Assembly: GCF_048128805.1 (NCBI RefSeq)
Contig: NC_135997.1
Location: 3,824,470-3,888,469, forward strand
Direction: 5' to 3'
DNA: 64,000 nucleotides
DNA from: Centroberyx gerrardi
Taxonomy: Eukaryota; Chordata; Actinopteri; Beryciformes; Berycidae
Shown here piece by piece: positions 35,861-48,866 of the stretch. The translations under genes were made by a program, and so were the position numbers. The notes beneath the pieces are model-generated. The model was not told the DNA's origin and ran no database searches. It saw only the letters and a program-made list of their open reading frames with translations. Position 1 is the first letter of the stretch. Each line of letters begins with the position of its first letter.

Positions 35861-36519
35861 TTTCTGATTGTTACTGCTAAAGTAATCTTGTTTTGATGGC
35901 GTCCATGGGTAAAGGATTTTCCAAACACCAACACTATAGTTTGGTGTTTCAGAGAACTTGGTGTTTAGCCTGCATGCTGTTTTGATCGACTCTCTTCTAC
36001 CAGTGAAACCAGACGCTTGTGTTTCAAACCTAAAACAACATTCAGGTGATAATGTTGTCCTGCGTCAGTTGGAGTACATCAACAGCCACTCCAGCAGGTC
36101 ACGAACCTCCACCATTGTTTCCACAGATTAAAACCCTTCTCAAAGCAGCCGTTGTCAATGCGTCCTCTCATGTTACTGTCATCACGTCACACACACACAC
36201 AGGTAAAGCCGACCGAACCTGCAGGACTCGACTCCACGGAGCTGAGAATGGCTACTGATGAGGCAGAACACGGCTGTGAAAGACACATGCACGCTAACGT
36301 GTGTTCGGTGTTTGCACCTGGGGGTTAAGCTCACACACGGCTTCGTTTAGTGCGGATCATTAGACCCGACAAAGCATCGATCACTACCTTCTGATCTGCC
36401 GGGCGCTGCAGGAGGGCAGCGGCTGAAATCCCTTTTAATTACGGATGAATGGGATTATGTGGTTTGGGCATTTCAGCCCAACACACGCACACGCTCAAAG
36501 GCTGACTCACACTTAGACT
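35861..36519. other. No gene recognised
   Basis: No supported exon. Composition is somewhat GC-richer near 36.1-36.4 kb, without further features. Confidence 0.35.
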
Positions 36520-36995
36520 AGGGTTTGACCAATGTATCGATTTGTTGATATATCAGGCCGATATTGGCTTTTATTAAATATTAGATATGGGCCAGTCATG
36601 TTGTCCACTGCTGATATGATGGAGGTTCCTACCTGACCTTCCTTTTATTCTTTAATTGTTCAATAATGTTTTTATTTCTTCATTTAAAGGCAGTAATGTA
36701 TCCCAGAGTTTTAGCCTTAAAGAGCTGCTAACAATAAAATAATTTCATTTGTCTGGGTTTCAATGAGTTTTAGTGTCCCATGATGGTCTGAATGCTGTTT
36801 CAGAGGCTTTTCCACACTGACAAAGCATAACATTCTGGGTGAAACACTGAATATTTGTATTTTTTTGGCATGAACCTGTAAAAATGTAAAGATATTGAAT
36901 CATCTTTCATTACTGAAAAATAGAAACTCAAAACATACTGAAAAATATTCGCTGTCGGCATCTTTAACACAAAAATATCAGTATCGGCCTTCAAA
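36520..36995. mobile_element. Possible DNA-type element with TATCGGCC motifs
   Basis: The left part (TTGACCAATGTATCGATTTG, GGCCGATATTGG) and right part (AATATCAGTATCGGCC) carry inverted-type motifs seen in a common teleost repeat. Boundaries are approximate. Confidence 0.4.
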
Positions 36996-37917
36996 ACCCC
37001 ACAGCAATTGAACGCTAATCTAGACTCAATGAACTGTATATGCACTCACACATGGGGAAATGTGAGTAACAATACGCTCAACCCCATCAGCGCCATCAGT
37101 GATAGACTTTATGAATGACAGTAAAAATGAGAAACACATATGGTCGCATGTTTTCTGTGACTCATCAGACGACTCAGCAGCAGCCAGATATGCGCTGGGA
37201 CAAACGCTAAGGCTGACAGTTGGATGAAAGCCTTTGACTCAGTGAGAAATCCTCTTGACATGCCATTTGTAAGATCCCATATGTTTCTATTTCCACCAAC
37301 AGTGTATAGACAGTAGACAGATGTCCTGCCCTTTGTGGACAGTGTGGATTCAATGCACACACAAGTGAATATTCTCCACGCTCGAGAGTGTACAGACCCC
37401 TAAAATCACCCCCCCTGAAACTGAACCCATTGTTTATTATGCCTCAATGAATGGCTCAATGTAAAGGGCCATTGTTGGAAAATATGTGCAAAAGGATCAA
37501 GATTTCCTTTCTTCCCCTCTTATCCAGTATAATGTTATCGCTAACAGGATATGACACGCTTGAACAATTGTGGTTTCTGTGGTCCTAAGCTGAGTGGAAG
37601 TGCAAGTCATCGCCGGGGCAGAAGGAGCATGCTATGTGCCGGAGTGTAGTGGACAACAGACCGGCCCAGTGTGCTGCGGACTGAAGCTCACAGCAGTATG
37701 AGTGTAGATAGGAACCGAGGGGAAGGACGGACCAGAGGGAAGGAGGGCAGACATCACAGAAGGAGACTCCCTCATTAACGCCAATGATAACATTCATGTC
37801 ATCAGTCTCTTCCTACTGAAGCTGTCATGACTTTCCCTGTGTTCAGACGACAAATAATCTTTGTCTTGCCCTGTATCACATATTTTGTCATTGTATTTGA
37901 CAAATCGCTGCTGTCTG
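36996..37917. other. No gene recognised
   Basis: No supported exon in this stretch. Confidence 0.35.
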
Positions 37918-38075
37918 TGAAAACCTCATAACTCACATTCTAGTGATTTTCATGTTTTGGAGGACTGCATCTACCATAAAACTCTTAAAAAATCCCTTTG
38001 GATAAACTCGAGGCTGCTGCTTTTCTCAGCTCCTGAAAAGTTGACATATTGGAGATAAGAGGTTTTCACCTGACA
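37918..38075 (+). repeat. Dispersed repeat family D, copy 4 (degraded)
   Basis: It keeps the AAAACCTCATAACTC opening, the TTGGATAAACTC block and TCCTGAAAAGTTGACAT. The middle is shortened. Confidence 0.6.
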
Positions 38076-38584
38076 GCAACCACATGACCATTCAAAATTT
38101 TACTGAGCCTTTATTTAACCAGGCGAGTCAGTTAAGGACAAGTTCTCTTGATGGGGAATGGAAAAAAACAGGGCAACAAGCCAAGCAGGCTAGCAGTTCA
38201 CAGAAGGCAACAGAAGACATAATAAAAGCAAAAGACAGTAAAACATTAAAGGAGCACGGTAAAGACAGTAAAGTAGCACAGGCACTAGCTGGGCAGACCC
38301 AGCCTGACAAATCCCACCAGCAACAACACTGAAACCGCTATAACCAATCAAAACAAAAGGAGAAGTTGGTGTAGTCATTTTCATGAGAAACAGTTGCAAG
38401 TGTGGTTCTCAGCTAAATGAATGCCTTTAGTGCTGAAACCACTAAAATGGTAACTGGTTAAGCTAGCTAATGAAAGCTGGTCGCATGTTGTGACATATTT
38501 CCCCACACTGGTTTTTGGAGAGTTTTGGATATTTGGGAATAATATTAGCTTGTCAGCCATCGTTTTGCCTTTTTTATGTCACTA

Positions 38585-38985
38585 TGCAATGAAATTCCTA
38601 TAATAGTCCTATGATATGATATGATATACCTATGATATTGCTATGATAGTCTTATAGGAGCTTATAGCTATCACTATCCCTATTCCTACGGTAGGCTATA
38701 ATAGTCCTATAGGGACTTATCACCATAATATGGCAATAATATTCTTATAATAATCCTATAGGAACTTGTAGGTATCACATTAATAATCCTAAAATAATCC
38801 AATGAGAGTTACAAGTATCACTATATCCTACACCTATAATACAGCTATAACAATGCTATAGGAACTTGTATGTATCACTATAATACCCCTATAGTATTCC
38901 TATAATAGTCCTATAGACTAATAGGAATCATTATAGTATTCCTATAATAGTCCTATAGGGACTTATAGTCTTGCTGTGATATCTG
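38585..38985. repeat. Degenerate minisatellite, ATAATAGTCCTATAGG-type units
   Basis: Many variants of TCCTATAGGRACTTATA and TATTCCTATAATAGTCC recur in loose tandem. The unit is itself partly palindromic (CCTATAGG). Confidence 0.8.
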
Positions 38986-39166
38986 TGTATATCCTTTTAA
39001 ATTTGAATATAGGTGATTATTGTAGCCACGGGATTCCTATGAGCATGTCTGGAAAAAATAGCACATTTCAGAACATTAATCATTGCCTAGCAGTTTGCCC
39101 CTTCTGTCTGAAACTGAACATTTCCTGAAAGTCCTTTAGTGCACATTAATGAGTTTTTTCGGCCGT

Positions 39167-39172
39167 CACGTG
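39167..39172. promoter_or_regulatory. ciart: E-box CACGTG upstream of ciart
   Basis: A perfect palindromic E-box in TCACGTGC. CLOCK-BMAL1 binds this motif, and mammalian Ciart is a CLOCK-BMAL1 target. Confidence 0.5.
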
Positions 39173-39276
39173 CTGCGAGGTGACCCTGTGATCCAATTGG
39201 GAGTGTTTAATTGGACTGGAGTAAAGGAGACAGGCGGTAACGCGCTCCATTGTTTCATGTAGCTCTTCCGCGTGAC

Positions 39277-39282
39277 CACGTG
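39277..39282. promoter_or_regulatory. ciart: Second E-box CACGTG upstream of ciart
   Basis: A perfect CACGTG in GACCACGTGT, 110 bp from the first and about 330 bp upstream of the splice donor of the probable first exon. Confidence 0.5.
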
Positions 39283-39349
39283 TTTTTTTCATTTTTTTTT
39301 TTTTCCCATAATTTCCATTTGATCTAAATATGTAAGCCCCGTTTCCTCC

Positions 39350-39610
39350 TTGCCTATCGCCTCACGCTGGCCTCTATCGCGGTGTCTATTTGTCAGATAT
39401 GGTAGTGAGAGCACAAATCGGAGAGGCCAGTGTGTTTCTACCCGCCCCTCTCAGACACGTTGCCCTAGGAGAGGCTGCACGGGCTGGATCATGGGCTGGA
39501 TAGGATGCCTGCTCTGGTTTCATGGTTTCACTCCATCAGTCAGCTCAGCTCGGCACGGCTGGGTGTCCTCAACTCGCCGAGCCGGACGGGAAACACACTG
39601 TTCACTTCTG
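39350..39610 (+). other. ciart: Probable ciart 5'-UTR exon
   Basis: GC- and CpG-richer than its surroundings, it ends at a consensus donor (TTCTG then gtaagt at 39611). The next acceptor in a suitable place is the one before the ciart start codon (40854). The transcription start is not visible, so the left edge is a guess. Confidence 0.4.
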
Positions 39611-40854
39611 GTAAGTGATGGGCGCGGAGCTGACGGGTCGGTGCTGCTATTTCTGACATATTTAGATACATTTTTTTTATATATATTCTCTCTCGTCAAA
39701 CTCACCTGGATTATTATGAGAATATCGGGCCATAGAGAGGAGGCTGCGCAAAGACGACTGTAGGATTTTGGAGATATTTGTGATTTAAAACAGCTTTCCA
39801 CTGCACTGTACTGTACTGTACATACGAGACGGATCGGATCAGGTAATTCCCTATGTGCTACGATTTAGATACTGTGTATTGTATTGTATTGGGTGGTAAA
39901 ATTGTAGCAATTAAGTTCCCGCAGTTCCCCGCATTTTATTTTTTTATTTTTTTGCTGTGTCGTTGCATTTCATCAAACAGCTTCCAGTCCCTCTGGTGCC
40001 ACTGGGCATATATATGTATATATAAACCTCTTTATGGGTTTTTCGATTGGTTATATATCGGGACAGGTGAAGTTGGATATTTTTATTTACAGGCCTTCTC
40101 ACTTGTATCAGCACTCTGTGCATGTGAACTGGCAGGCGAAGGGAAACAAGTCCATGTGTTTGGATTTTTTTTTCTTACATAATGTTGGACGACCTGCCCA
40201 TTTGGTGGAGGCTGAGCAGGGTTATTTAATCTATTGGCTTGTTTATTCAGTCATTTTAGGGCTCTGTTCTGACTAAACAGAGTACAATAGACACTGATAT
40301 GCCGGATAACACTGCAGCTTTACCCAAATTACTGCCTTTTACACTGTAGCCCACATTAAACCTAGAAATAAATCAAATGTAATGTAATGGTTTGAATTCT
40401 GTCGTCATTGCTCAACCATGAGAGCATGAATTGCTCCTTGTCATCTCTTCTAACAATTTGCTAATTCATCTGTCAGTTCCCGAGCCTGTGACTGAACACC
40501 ATGATGCTGAGCATAATTACTGACAGAGCCATGAGTATACAACTGTCTAATGTGTTTATCCATGGGTTAGACTCAGTCTTTGTCCAGATGGTGGCAACGG
40601 ATTCTTAATGCATATTGGTTGAAATGTGGTTTGTGGAAAAAATTACAGTTGTAAATCTAACAAGCAGGTGTTTTGATGACTATTCAAATACACAGAAATT
40701 ATGTTACACAAGAATACATATTTACAGGTGGAGTGTATTTAAAATATTAGGCCTACAAGTCAACTGAATATCCACACATGAAAAATGGCAGATTTCTCAG
40801 TACGTTTCTGGCAAGCTCTTTAAAACGACGTGTTTGCTGTGTTTTGGTTTCCAG

Positions 40855-41338
40855 GTCCGCGATGCTCTCTGCTGGCTAGGAGTCTAGGATCATCATGTCG
40901 ACCTCGGACTCGGATTACTCTATTGACTGGCTCGCCAGCGATGAGGAGGACTATGATAGTCCAAACGGATTAAGTCCTCAACACACGGAGGCACAACCGC
41001 CGCCGTCGTCTACCACGTCCTTAAGGGAATCTCCTGCAAACCGCATCCGCTCTGCGCCGACTCAAAGGAGGGATGATGGCTGTGACTGTAAAGATGGAGG
41101 CCACTGTGGGGGCGGCGCCGCTGACCCTCGCCCCCCCCTGGACCCTCCATCAGCCACTCCAGTTCAGGGATTTACCTACGTTGGCCAGCAGAAACCTTCC
41201 TGGGCTTGCTGGACTTCTTCAGAAGGTGCGGTTACCGCAAAGCATCATCAGATGAGGAAGAGAGCACACAGTCCTGGTTTGGAGAGACTCTGTGAAAAGC
41301 CTAAACCAGAGACTGAGAAAGAACTGTTTTCGCAAAAG
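40855..41338 (+). CDS. ciart: ciart exon with start codon
   Basis: Acceptor ggtttccag at 40854; ATG 40895 in ATCATCATGTCG; 148 codons to donor gtgagg. The frame stays open past the donor to a CA repeat, but the match to CIART ends at LFSQK. Confidence 0.92.
40862..40879 (+). promoter_or_regulatory. ciart: Five-codon uORF in ciart leader
   Basis: ATGCTCTCTGCTGGCTAG encodes five residues and stops 15 bases before the ciart ATG. If the exon is used as proposed, it lies in the mature leader. Confidence 0.5.
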
Positions 41339-41399
41339 GTGAGGGGTTTTCTCTTACAATGCCTCCTTCTGAACCCATTTTCTGATCCATGTATTGTGG

Positions 41400-41473
<74 letters not shown>

Positions 41474-44400
41474 GGGGGTGAGAAACTAACTTGTCACTTC
41501 AGTGAGGATCCATGTCCTTCACATCGCTATAACTATGGTGTTAAAGGAAAAATCCACCCTAAAACACTTAAACACTGTTAGAAATCAGCTATTAGCGATG
41601 TAACTTGCATTTCTGGGTCCATTTTGTTGTTCGGTGTATTTCTCTTATACCTGTGCATAACTGGCCAAACGTAGAAGATGTGACATCACATCCAAATTTT
41701 TCCTGCAGCTACAATGGAGTGAAAATGTTTCAGCGATATAAAACATCAACAGTAAACGTCAGGTTTTGGTGTCAGTCCCTCAGAATCAAAGAGCGAGGGC
41801 TTCTTTCTAGAGCCGCCATTTTGCACCAAGAGACGTTCAACAATCATACAGGGAGAAATCCATCGTAGAAGAGGAGAGAGACCAGTTTCTCCACCCACAG
41901 GAGGAGGAGAGAGACCAGAATGCAATGCAGCCACAATATGTGTTGTCTTTCTTTTACGATGCTATCACTCTCACTCTATCCAGCTACATGTATAACCGTC
42001 AGCTGAATGCAACAAGTTCACACCTGTTTTCTGGGGGTTGTCAAAAGGCATTCTGGGAATTGTAGGAAATCACTAACTGCAGTAGAAGTAGACAAGGCAG
42101 GTTGAGGGAGAGTGGGTTCACCAAAAAAAGTAAATTACAACACTTCAACACAAAATAGCTCCTGGAATGAGTTGCACAGCACAGACTGATGATATAACAG
42201 TGTCAGAGGGTCTGAAGGTGGATTTTCCAGGTAGTTTCATGCTGCCGGGTCTCATGTATCGCTCTGACACCTGGCTGCGGCTTGCAGAGTGAGACTCATG
42301 GATGAACGCCACAGAGCGACAGCTTGGCCAGCCGTGTGTGAAGTTGTTGATTGCTATCAGTTTCTCCATTAGCATCTGTCAGCTGTTAATGGGAACCTCT
42401 TATTGAAGGGCCTGCGGACATTTACTTTCAATGTTAACATGGGGCTAATGTCACCTAGTGGGAGTGGGTGCAAATGGGTAATCAGTCACTTAGACGTGAA
42501 TCAATAAGTCAGTGGAAAATTGAGAAATTCAGCATACTTTCATCTGTAATTAATTCGGAGCAATACACGCTACCGGGCTACAAGGGCTCTTCAGGGGTTT
42601 TCTCCCACACACTTGTCATACTCATTATTCAATTAACTGACGTCTGGCTGATTATGTGCCTTATGCAATCAGGTGCCCAGTTCTAGGGCTGCAACAAGCA
42701 ACGCTCTGCTATGGATGGGTGTACTTAAGTGGCTATTTGAACGTCGTGCAGCACCGATACGGTGAATGGCTAACTAACCGGATTACCTGTCCCACACAGT
42801 GCGTGGAGCTGCAGTGCTACGTCCAGCCGCTGTCGTCCATCCTGCGAGGCCTGAGGTCAGGGAGGTACTCCGAACGTAAGTGTGTCTTCTAATCCCAGTT
42901 TTCCAATCCCCTTCCTCCACCGCTCCGCCTGCCTCTTGAGCGCCAGTAATAGCAGCACAGACAGGCTTCTGAGCGGCGGCGTGTCACCAGCCGCTCTGCA
43001 CACATCACACTGCTAAAGATAGGCAGTGTGAGACGAGTTGTGTGAGGACGGTTGACGCAAAGCGGAGCAATTAAGATCATTTCACTGGAAGACTCACACA
43101 CATTTCTTTAAATTAAAGTCACAATGAAATGAAAAACAATTTATCATGTTAGCTAATTTTGCATTTCATAATACACACCTATTTAACAAAACATGCCAAA
43201 AAAATATTATTTTTATATCAAAATCTCATTACTTTTCCTTGCTGCAAAATGTGTATTTTTAGTGGTTACTTCATGCTGTACCAGTCGGCATACAAAAAAT
43301 GTCCAACCAATAATACCATCACATCACTCCCATCATATAAATCTACCTTTCTTTCCCTAACAGATACTGTTATCCCATTGGTTTACACCTAACAGTCCCT
43401 TCCCCACGTTAAGTCCCGCCCCAACATCCTGTTTCAACTAGAAATACATAAAATTCCAGAAGCAAGATGCTCCCAAAATGCCACTTTATTGAATTTAAAG
43501 GATAATACCAGTGTTTTTTTAAAGTTTGTGCCATACAGGTTGCCTGTCTCCTTTCCATTAGTCCTGGTGGTGTCTGCACACAGTCAGCATAGTTGGAGAT
43601 ATTCAATATGTATTGTAAATATATATTTATATTTTAAAAACAGCAAAAACAATCTAATCTAATTAGATTGACATATCTAATTACACACGGCATTACAAAA
43701 TCATTGGGCGAAATGTAAACTATACATAGACAGCTGTAAGTGGGCTGTAACTCTAAATGACACCGGTTTTCTCCATTAATTCACTCATTTTAATCTAGTT
43801 AGTAGTTCAAAACAAGTTCAATCAAATGTTTCCTCTCAATTAATTAAAATTCATTTATAAAGTATTGAATCTCAGTGTCCAGAAGGTGTTCAGTGCACAC
43901 TGCAAATTACAGTGGTCCAACCTTGAAAAGAAAAACAAGCATCAAAGGCCTCAGGAGTCATTTAGCATCCTTTTAACCTACGACTGCTTCAAAGATGAAA
44001 GACCGGATCAAAGACGCTCTGTTGTACCCACCGTCTGTGAGATACGGGCTTAAGAGAGAAGCTGTTTTGCTCTGCTTCATGTACGCTAATGGTCCGGTGC
44101 CAGATATGAGAGTGGGAAATATGTGTGAAGATAAGTTGTAGCTAGAGTTTGGCACAACAACCTTCCGACGTTCAGTCTCAACCTTCCACAAGTTGAAAGA
44201 TAACACTGGTGTGTTTTGTTAAGCTTGTGCCAACAGTCCAGGTTCCTCTCTGGTTCTGCACACAGTCAGCATAGTTGCAGATACCAGCGCTCCTTTTCCT
44301 CCGTTCAGAAGAAGACATTTGCGTCTTTGTTAGCCGGGACAGCAGTTCATTTCAAGCTCGGTTTGCCACCGTAAAGTTTGTATTTTTAAAAATGCTGAAA

Positions 44401-47400
44401 AAACGAGTAAATGTAAAAAAAAATCTGGGAGAAATGTAAACTAGATGTAGACAGAAGTAAATGGGCTGTGTAACTGTGATTCTCCTTTAAGGGAGTCAAG
44501 CTGTTGTTTTGCTCCTGAAACGCGGCTGTACAGAAGTGTGTGTGGCCTCGTGTCGTCAAGGCATCAAAGAACAGAAATGATCAGGAAGATGTAGAGGAGC
44601 TAGTGATGGGTAGCGTGGTTCGATTCAGAGCCGCTGCATGTGCTGAAGCCCACGTGCCTCCTCTCCTCTCTCTCCTCCTCCTCTCCTCTCAGTACACATT
44701 TCTCTCTTTTCTCCCACAGGTTTCAGCAGTTTCCAGGAGAGCGTTGCAATGGACCGTATCCAGAGAATAATGGGGGTCCTTCAGAATCCAAACATGGGGT
44801 AAATACCTCAGAAATACCTCAGCAGCTTCTTTTTCTGACCTGCCTCACATCCCAGTACACTGCAGTGGCAACAGCAAGCCAAAAAAATCTTCCTTTCTTT
44901 CTTTACCTTCACATTCTCTGACCATATTTTGTTGGGTTTTTTTACCCTTTGCATGTCCATATCACTTCAGTGGTCACATGACAAATGAGCAGCATGAGCA
45001 CGGTCAGGGATGTTTATCAGGGAATATACTGTACAATGGTAAGGAGAAAACAACCAACAGGTTTCATGAGATGTAAATGTAACAGTGAGGTAGTGTTATT
45101 TTTACTGTAACATATTTTAAAACAATTCAGGCAAACTTTGGGGAAAAAAAACCCCCGGAAACGTTCAGAATCTGTTTTGTCGATGGACTCAAACCCAAAA
45201 CATCACCAGTTGATGCAATGGGAAACATACACACACAACTTCACACACAAAAATTCCCCAGCTAAATAGATCTAAACTGTAATTTCAGAACAAAGGAAAT
45301 GACTGGTTGCTCTATATTGTCAAGCTGGGATCAAAAATGTATCGGGTGCTCTTGGAAACGGGGGAAAAAAGTGTGCTATAAACCGAAGGACAATCCAGGC
45401 ACTCCAAATATATAATCACGAGGATGAAAAAATATTTTAAAAGCCTTTATTGTAGTGGCTAAATCATTAAAAAAAGCCAACATGTTTCGACCACTGTAGG
45501 TCTTCTTCAGGGCTTTAAACATAGACAACGCGGGTGTGGCCTCACCTATATAATAGCAACAGCCAATGGGAGGCAGGCACATGACCTGAATAGTCACATA
45601 ACAGGTGAAAAAAATTGAAAATAATGGGGAAAAAAAAAATATATATATATATATAATTAAACCAATTAACATGAGAATAGATAACACAGAAATATAACAT
45701 GTACATCATACATAGGGCATAGATACCCATATATACGTTTTTCATAGGCTGTGAGAGAAAAAAAGTTTCAGAACTTCAGAACGCTTACGAACGTCTCCAT
45801 ATGTATTTATTTGGCATCGTTAGAAAGACAAACTTTAAGTGAATTTCCGTCATTTGTTCCCTCCCGCACCGTATATTCTTCCTGGACTTTCTGTGACCTG
45901 TAGGAGTGTCACGGACATAAAGTACGACTGTGAGTTACTTCTAGGATCCTCCCACTTCAGACAGGACTGTATACTCAGATGTTATGGAACTGTGTCTAGT
46001 AGGGCTTGGCCATGATTTTTCAGGGCTTGTTCTCGCCTCCTTTGATGCCAGATGGGCGGGGTTTGGCTCGCAGAAAAGTACAATGAGTCCCGTGAAGTTT
46101 GACAATCACAGGAAAACATTTGAAGGTCAATTTACTACACTTTTCTGTGATTTACAGCTTACCTGACTCTATCTGAACTGTCCAGATGCAGTGAAGTCGT
46201 GTGGCCACTCCATGCTGATTAAAACAAATGCCAAGAATTATTTGTAAGCACTATTAGGCGTCCTGAGGGAACATTTCAGTAAATTTTAGCTCCTGTGAAG
46301 GTCTTTAGGACTCTTCTGCACATGAATTTATAGGAATTATGATTGCACATTATATGATGTTTATTTAGGTAGGTAAAGCAAATACAATGATTCTCTAAGT
46401 TCAGAATGTAGCAGTTAATTCTCACATTGAAACAAATTCTCTAAAGATCTGAGTATCCTGAACATTTCATTTTTCTAAATATCGCTGTTGGGTGAAAACT
46501 GAAAACTCTCCAAAATGTTGTTTTTTAGCTTGACCGCCAGGCGAGTTTTGAGTTTATCCAGAAGGTTTTGAAAGGGTTTCATAAGCCTAAGGGTCGCAGA
46601 ATTTTCTCAACCCATAGAGGAGCATCCAATCCTTCAATTAAAGTTACGAGGACGATAGTGATATGCTAATAGGCAAGTGCATACGTCCAGACTTGGGCCT
46701 GACAGTTATAAAAGTCAAGCTTTGGGCCTCAGAATATGAATCTGAATGCGTGAATCGCGAATTGTGACTGTTGTTTCAAATGCTTCATGCAATGAATTAT
46801 CATTATCATGGGCACTCGGAAAGTGCAAACCTCCACCAACGCCGAATAATTCTCCAACTTGCTGTTACACCCACAGATATCATTCCTATCGCTTAAAGTT
46901 AAATAGATTTCTTGACCCTGACACTCGCCCTTAGGACTGGGAATCAAGTCTAGGTCTCTGTTAGTTTCATAGTTATGGCTTAGAAATGATAGTCATGTAA
47001 CGGCAAGAAATCAGATCCAGATCACCACTAAAAATCGAATTAATTGTTCCTTGGCCCATGGCCGATCTGTCCACCGAATTTAATGGAAATCTGTTCATGT
47101 TTTTGAGATATCCTGCTGACAGACAGACACACTAACAGGGGAAAGTAGTGAGTTAATAACCTGAAGATATCTTGAACTGTTCCTAAATGATATTCTGCTG
47201 GTAGTAAAGCTTCTGTAAGCAAATTATTGATATCTCATGCTGTAGAAGGTTGGACTATTATAAAATTACCATTACAAGATTTGATCAGTGTCCAAGGGAT
47301 TAGTAACACAAATAGTAATTCTTTTTTTTTTTTTATCATTTATTATGCTATACTTTATCTCTGTAAGGGCTACTAGGCAATGATTTTCTTGTTTTTTTTT

Positions 47401-48834
47401 ACTCCAATCAACCAAAAGAAAATGGCTGGAGGTAGATTTTTCCTCGCCACAGTATGCTGAAGCTGCTAATGCAGCCGCTGCAGATGACTGGATTCCTGGC
47501 AACCAGACTGGATTCACGGAAGCGTCCATCCGTGGACCAGACCGTCTCCTATTGATCAAGTCTCTAAACAATGGGACTCAAAGCACACAGTGGAACTGCA
47601 GCACTGTTTCAAAGCCCGTTTGACAGATGAAACTGGAGGCACCATGTAATATTTGATTAAAGTTGCATGATTTTTGAAGCAGTTGTTACCTTCACCGAAG
47701 AGGTTATGTTTTCACGAGTAGCAGTTTGTCTGTCAGAAAGATATCTCAAAAACGTATGAATAGATTTCCATTAAATTTGGTGGACAGATCGGCCTTGAAT
47801 TTAGTGGATCTGGAAGACGATTATTGTTTTTTAACCATAACTATGAAACTAACAGAGGTAGAGACTTCATTCCAAATTGTAAGGGGATGTTTTCAGGGTT
47901 AAGAAATCTATTTAACTTTAAATTTATGTGACCAGAATGATGCCTTCAGGTGTAACAGCAAGTTGTGGAATTGTTCAGCGTTGGTGGAGGTTTGCGCTCT
48001 CCAGTGCCTTCAAGTCATTTATGTGTTTTAGCTCTTGAAAGTGGAAATAAAGCAGCCAAGCTAAAGTATTAAGTGCCAAGATTACAAACGAGGAAATATA
48101 CTATCACATTCAACTCATGACTTCATCTTCCATACATAAGGAAGAGAGCTGCGATATCAACTGCAGGCCAGCTGTCTGCTGCGTTAGCCAAGAAACCAAC
48201 AAAGCACACAAAGCAGAGCACATTCATTTTGACCATTTTTTTTAGTACACCACATAAAATTGAAATGTTGGGCTATAAAATGAACTTCTGCGTTTAATGC
48301 ACAGTTATACATTTGTACAAGACACAGTTGCACATTTGCGTCTGGGCTGGACCACACATGGAGAACTGCAGTGTAGGTGGCGTCTCCTCAAGAGATGTGG
48401 GACAAATGCTGCGTTCCTGTCGTGTCACATTTACTATAAATGCGACCTGCCGACTGGGGAAAAAATGTTTACGTCAAACTCTTGAGTGGTAACTACAAGT
48501 AGGACGTGGGATTTTTTTGTGGGTCTGATATCTCCCACTTGGCGTCACAAATTGCTTAAGTGTGTCAACACATGCGGCAAAACCTGGCAGCAAATGGCAG
48601 TCCAAGATAATAAAAATCCAAATGATCTGTTATATTCACAGGAATATAATCAAACCTACTTACGAGAAGTGAGTAATGTCTGCTGCAGTTCATTTATGGT
48701 TCATTTTAAATTATTTTGGTTGTGGGCGTTTCCAACGAGTTAAACACGTGAGCGCCTCCAAGTTGTAGCAACAAGATGATCATCCTGTTCTTTCTCTTCT
48801 TCTGAAATGATGTGAACGCGTCATAAATCCCAGT

Positions 48835-48866
<32 letters not shown>

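Noticed and set aside
38099-38332. 82-codon Lys/Gln/Ala-rich frame
   Set aside because: It begins in a sequence resembling a common fish repeat (TTTATTTAACCAGG) and shows no protein similarity.
41339-41581. Extension of the first ciart coding frame through the CA repeat to 41581
   Set aside because: The match to CIART ends at the donor gtgagg, and the next exon joins in phase 0; the extension is intron.
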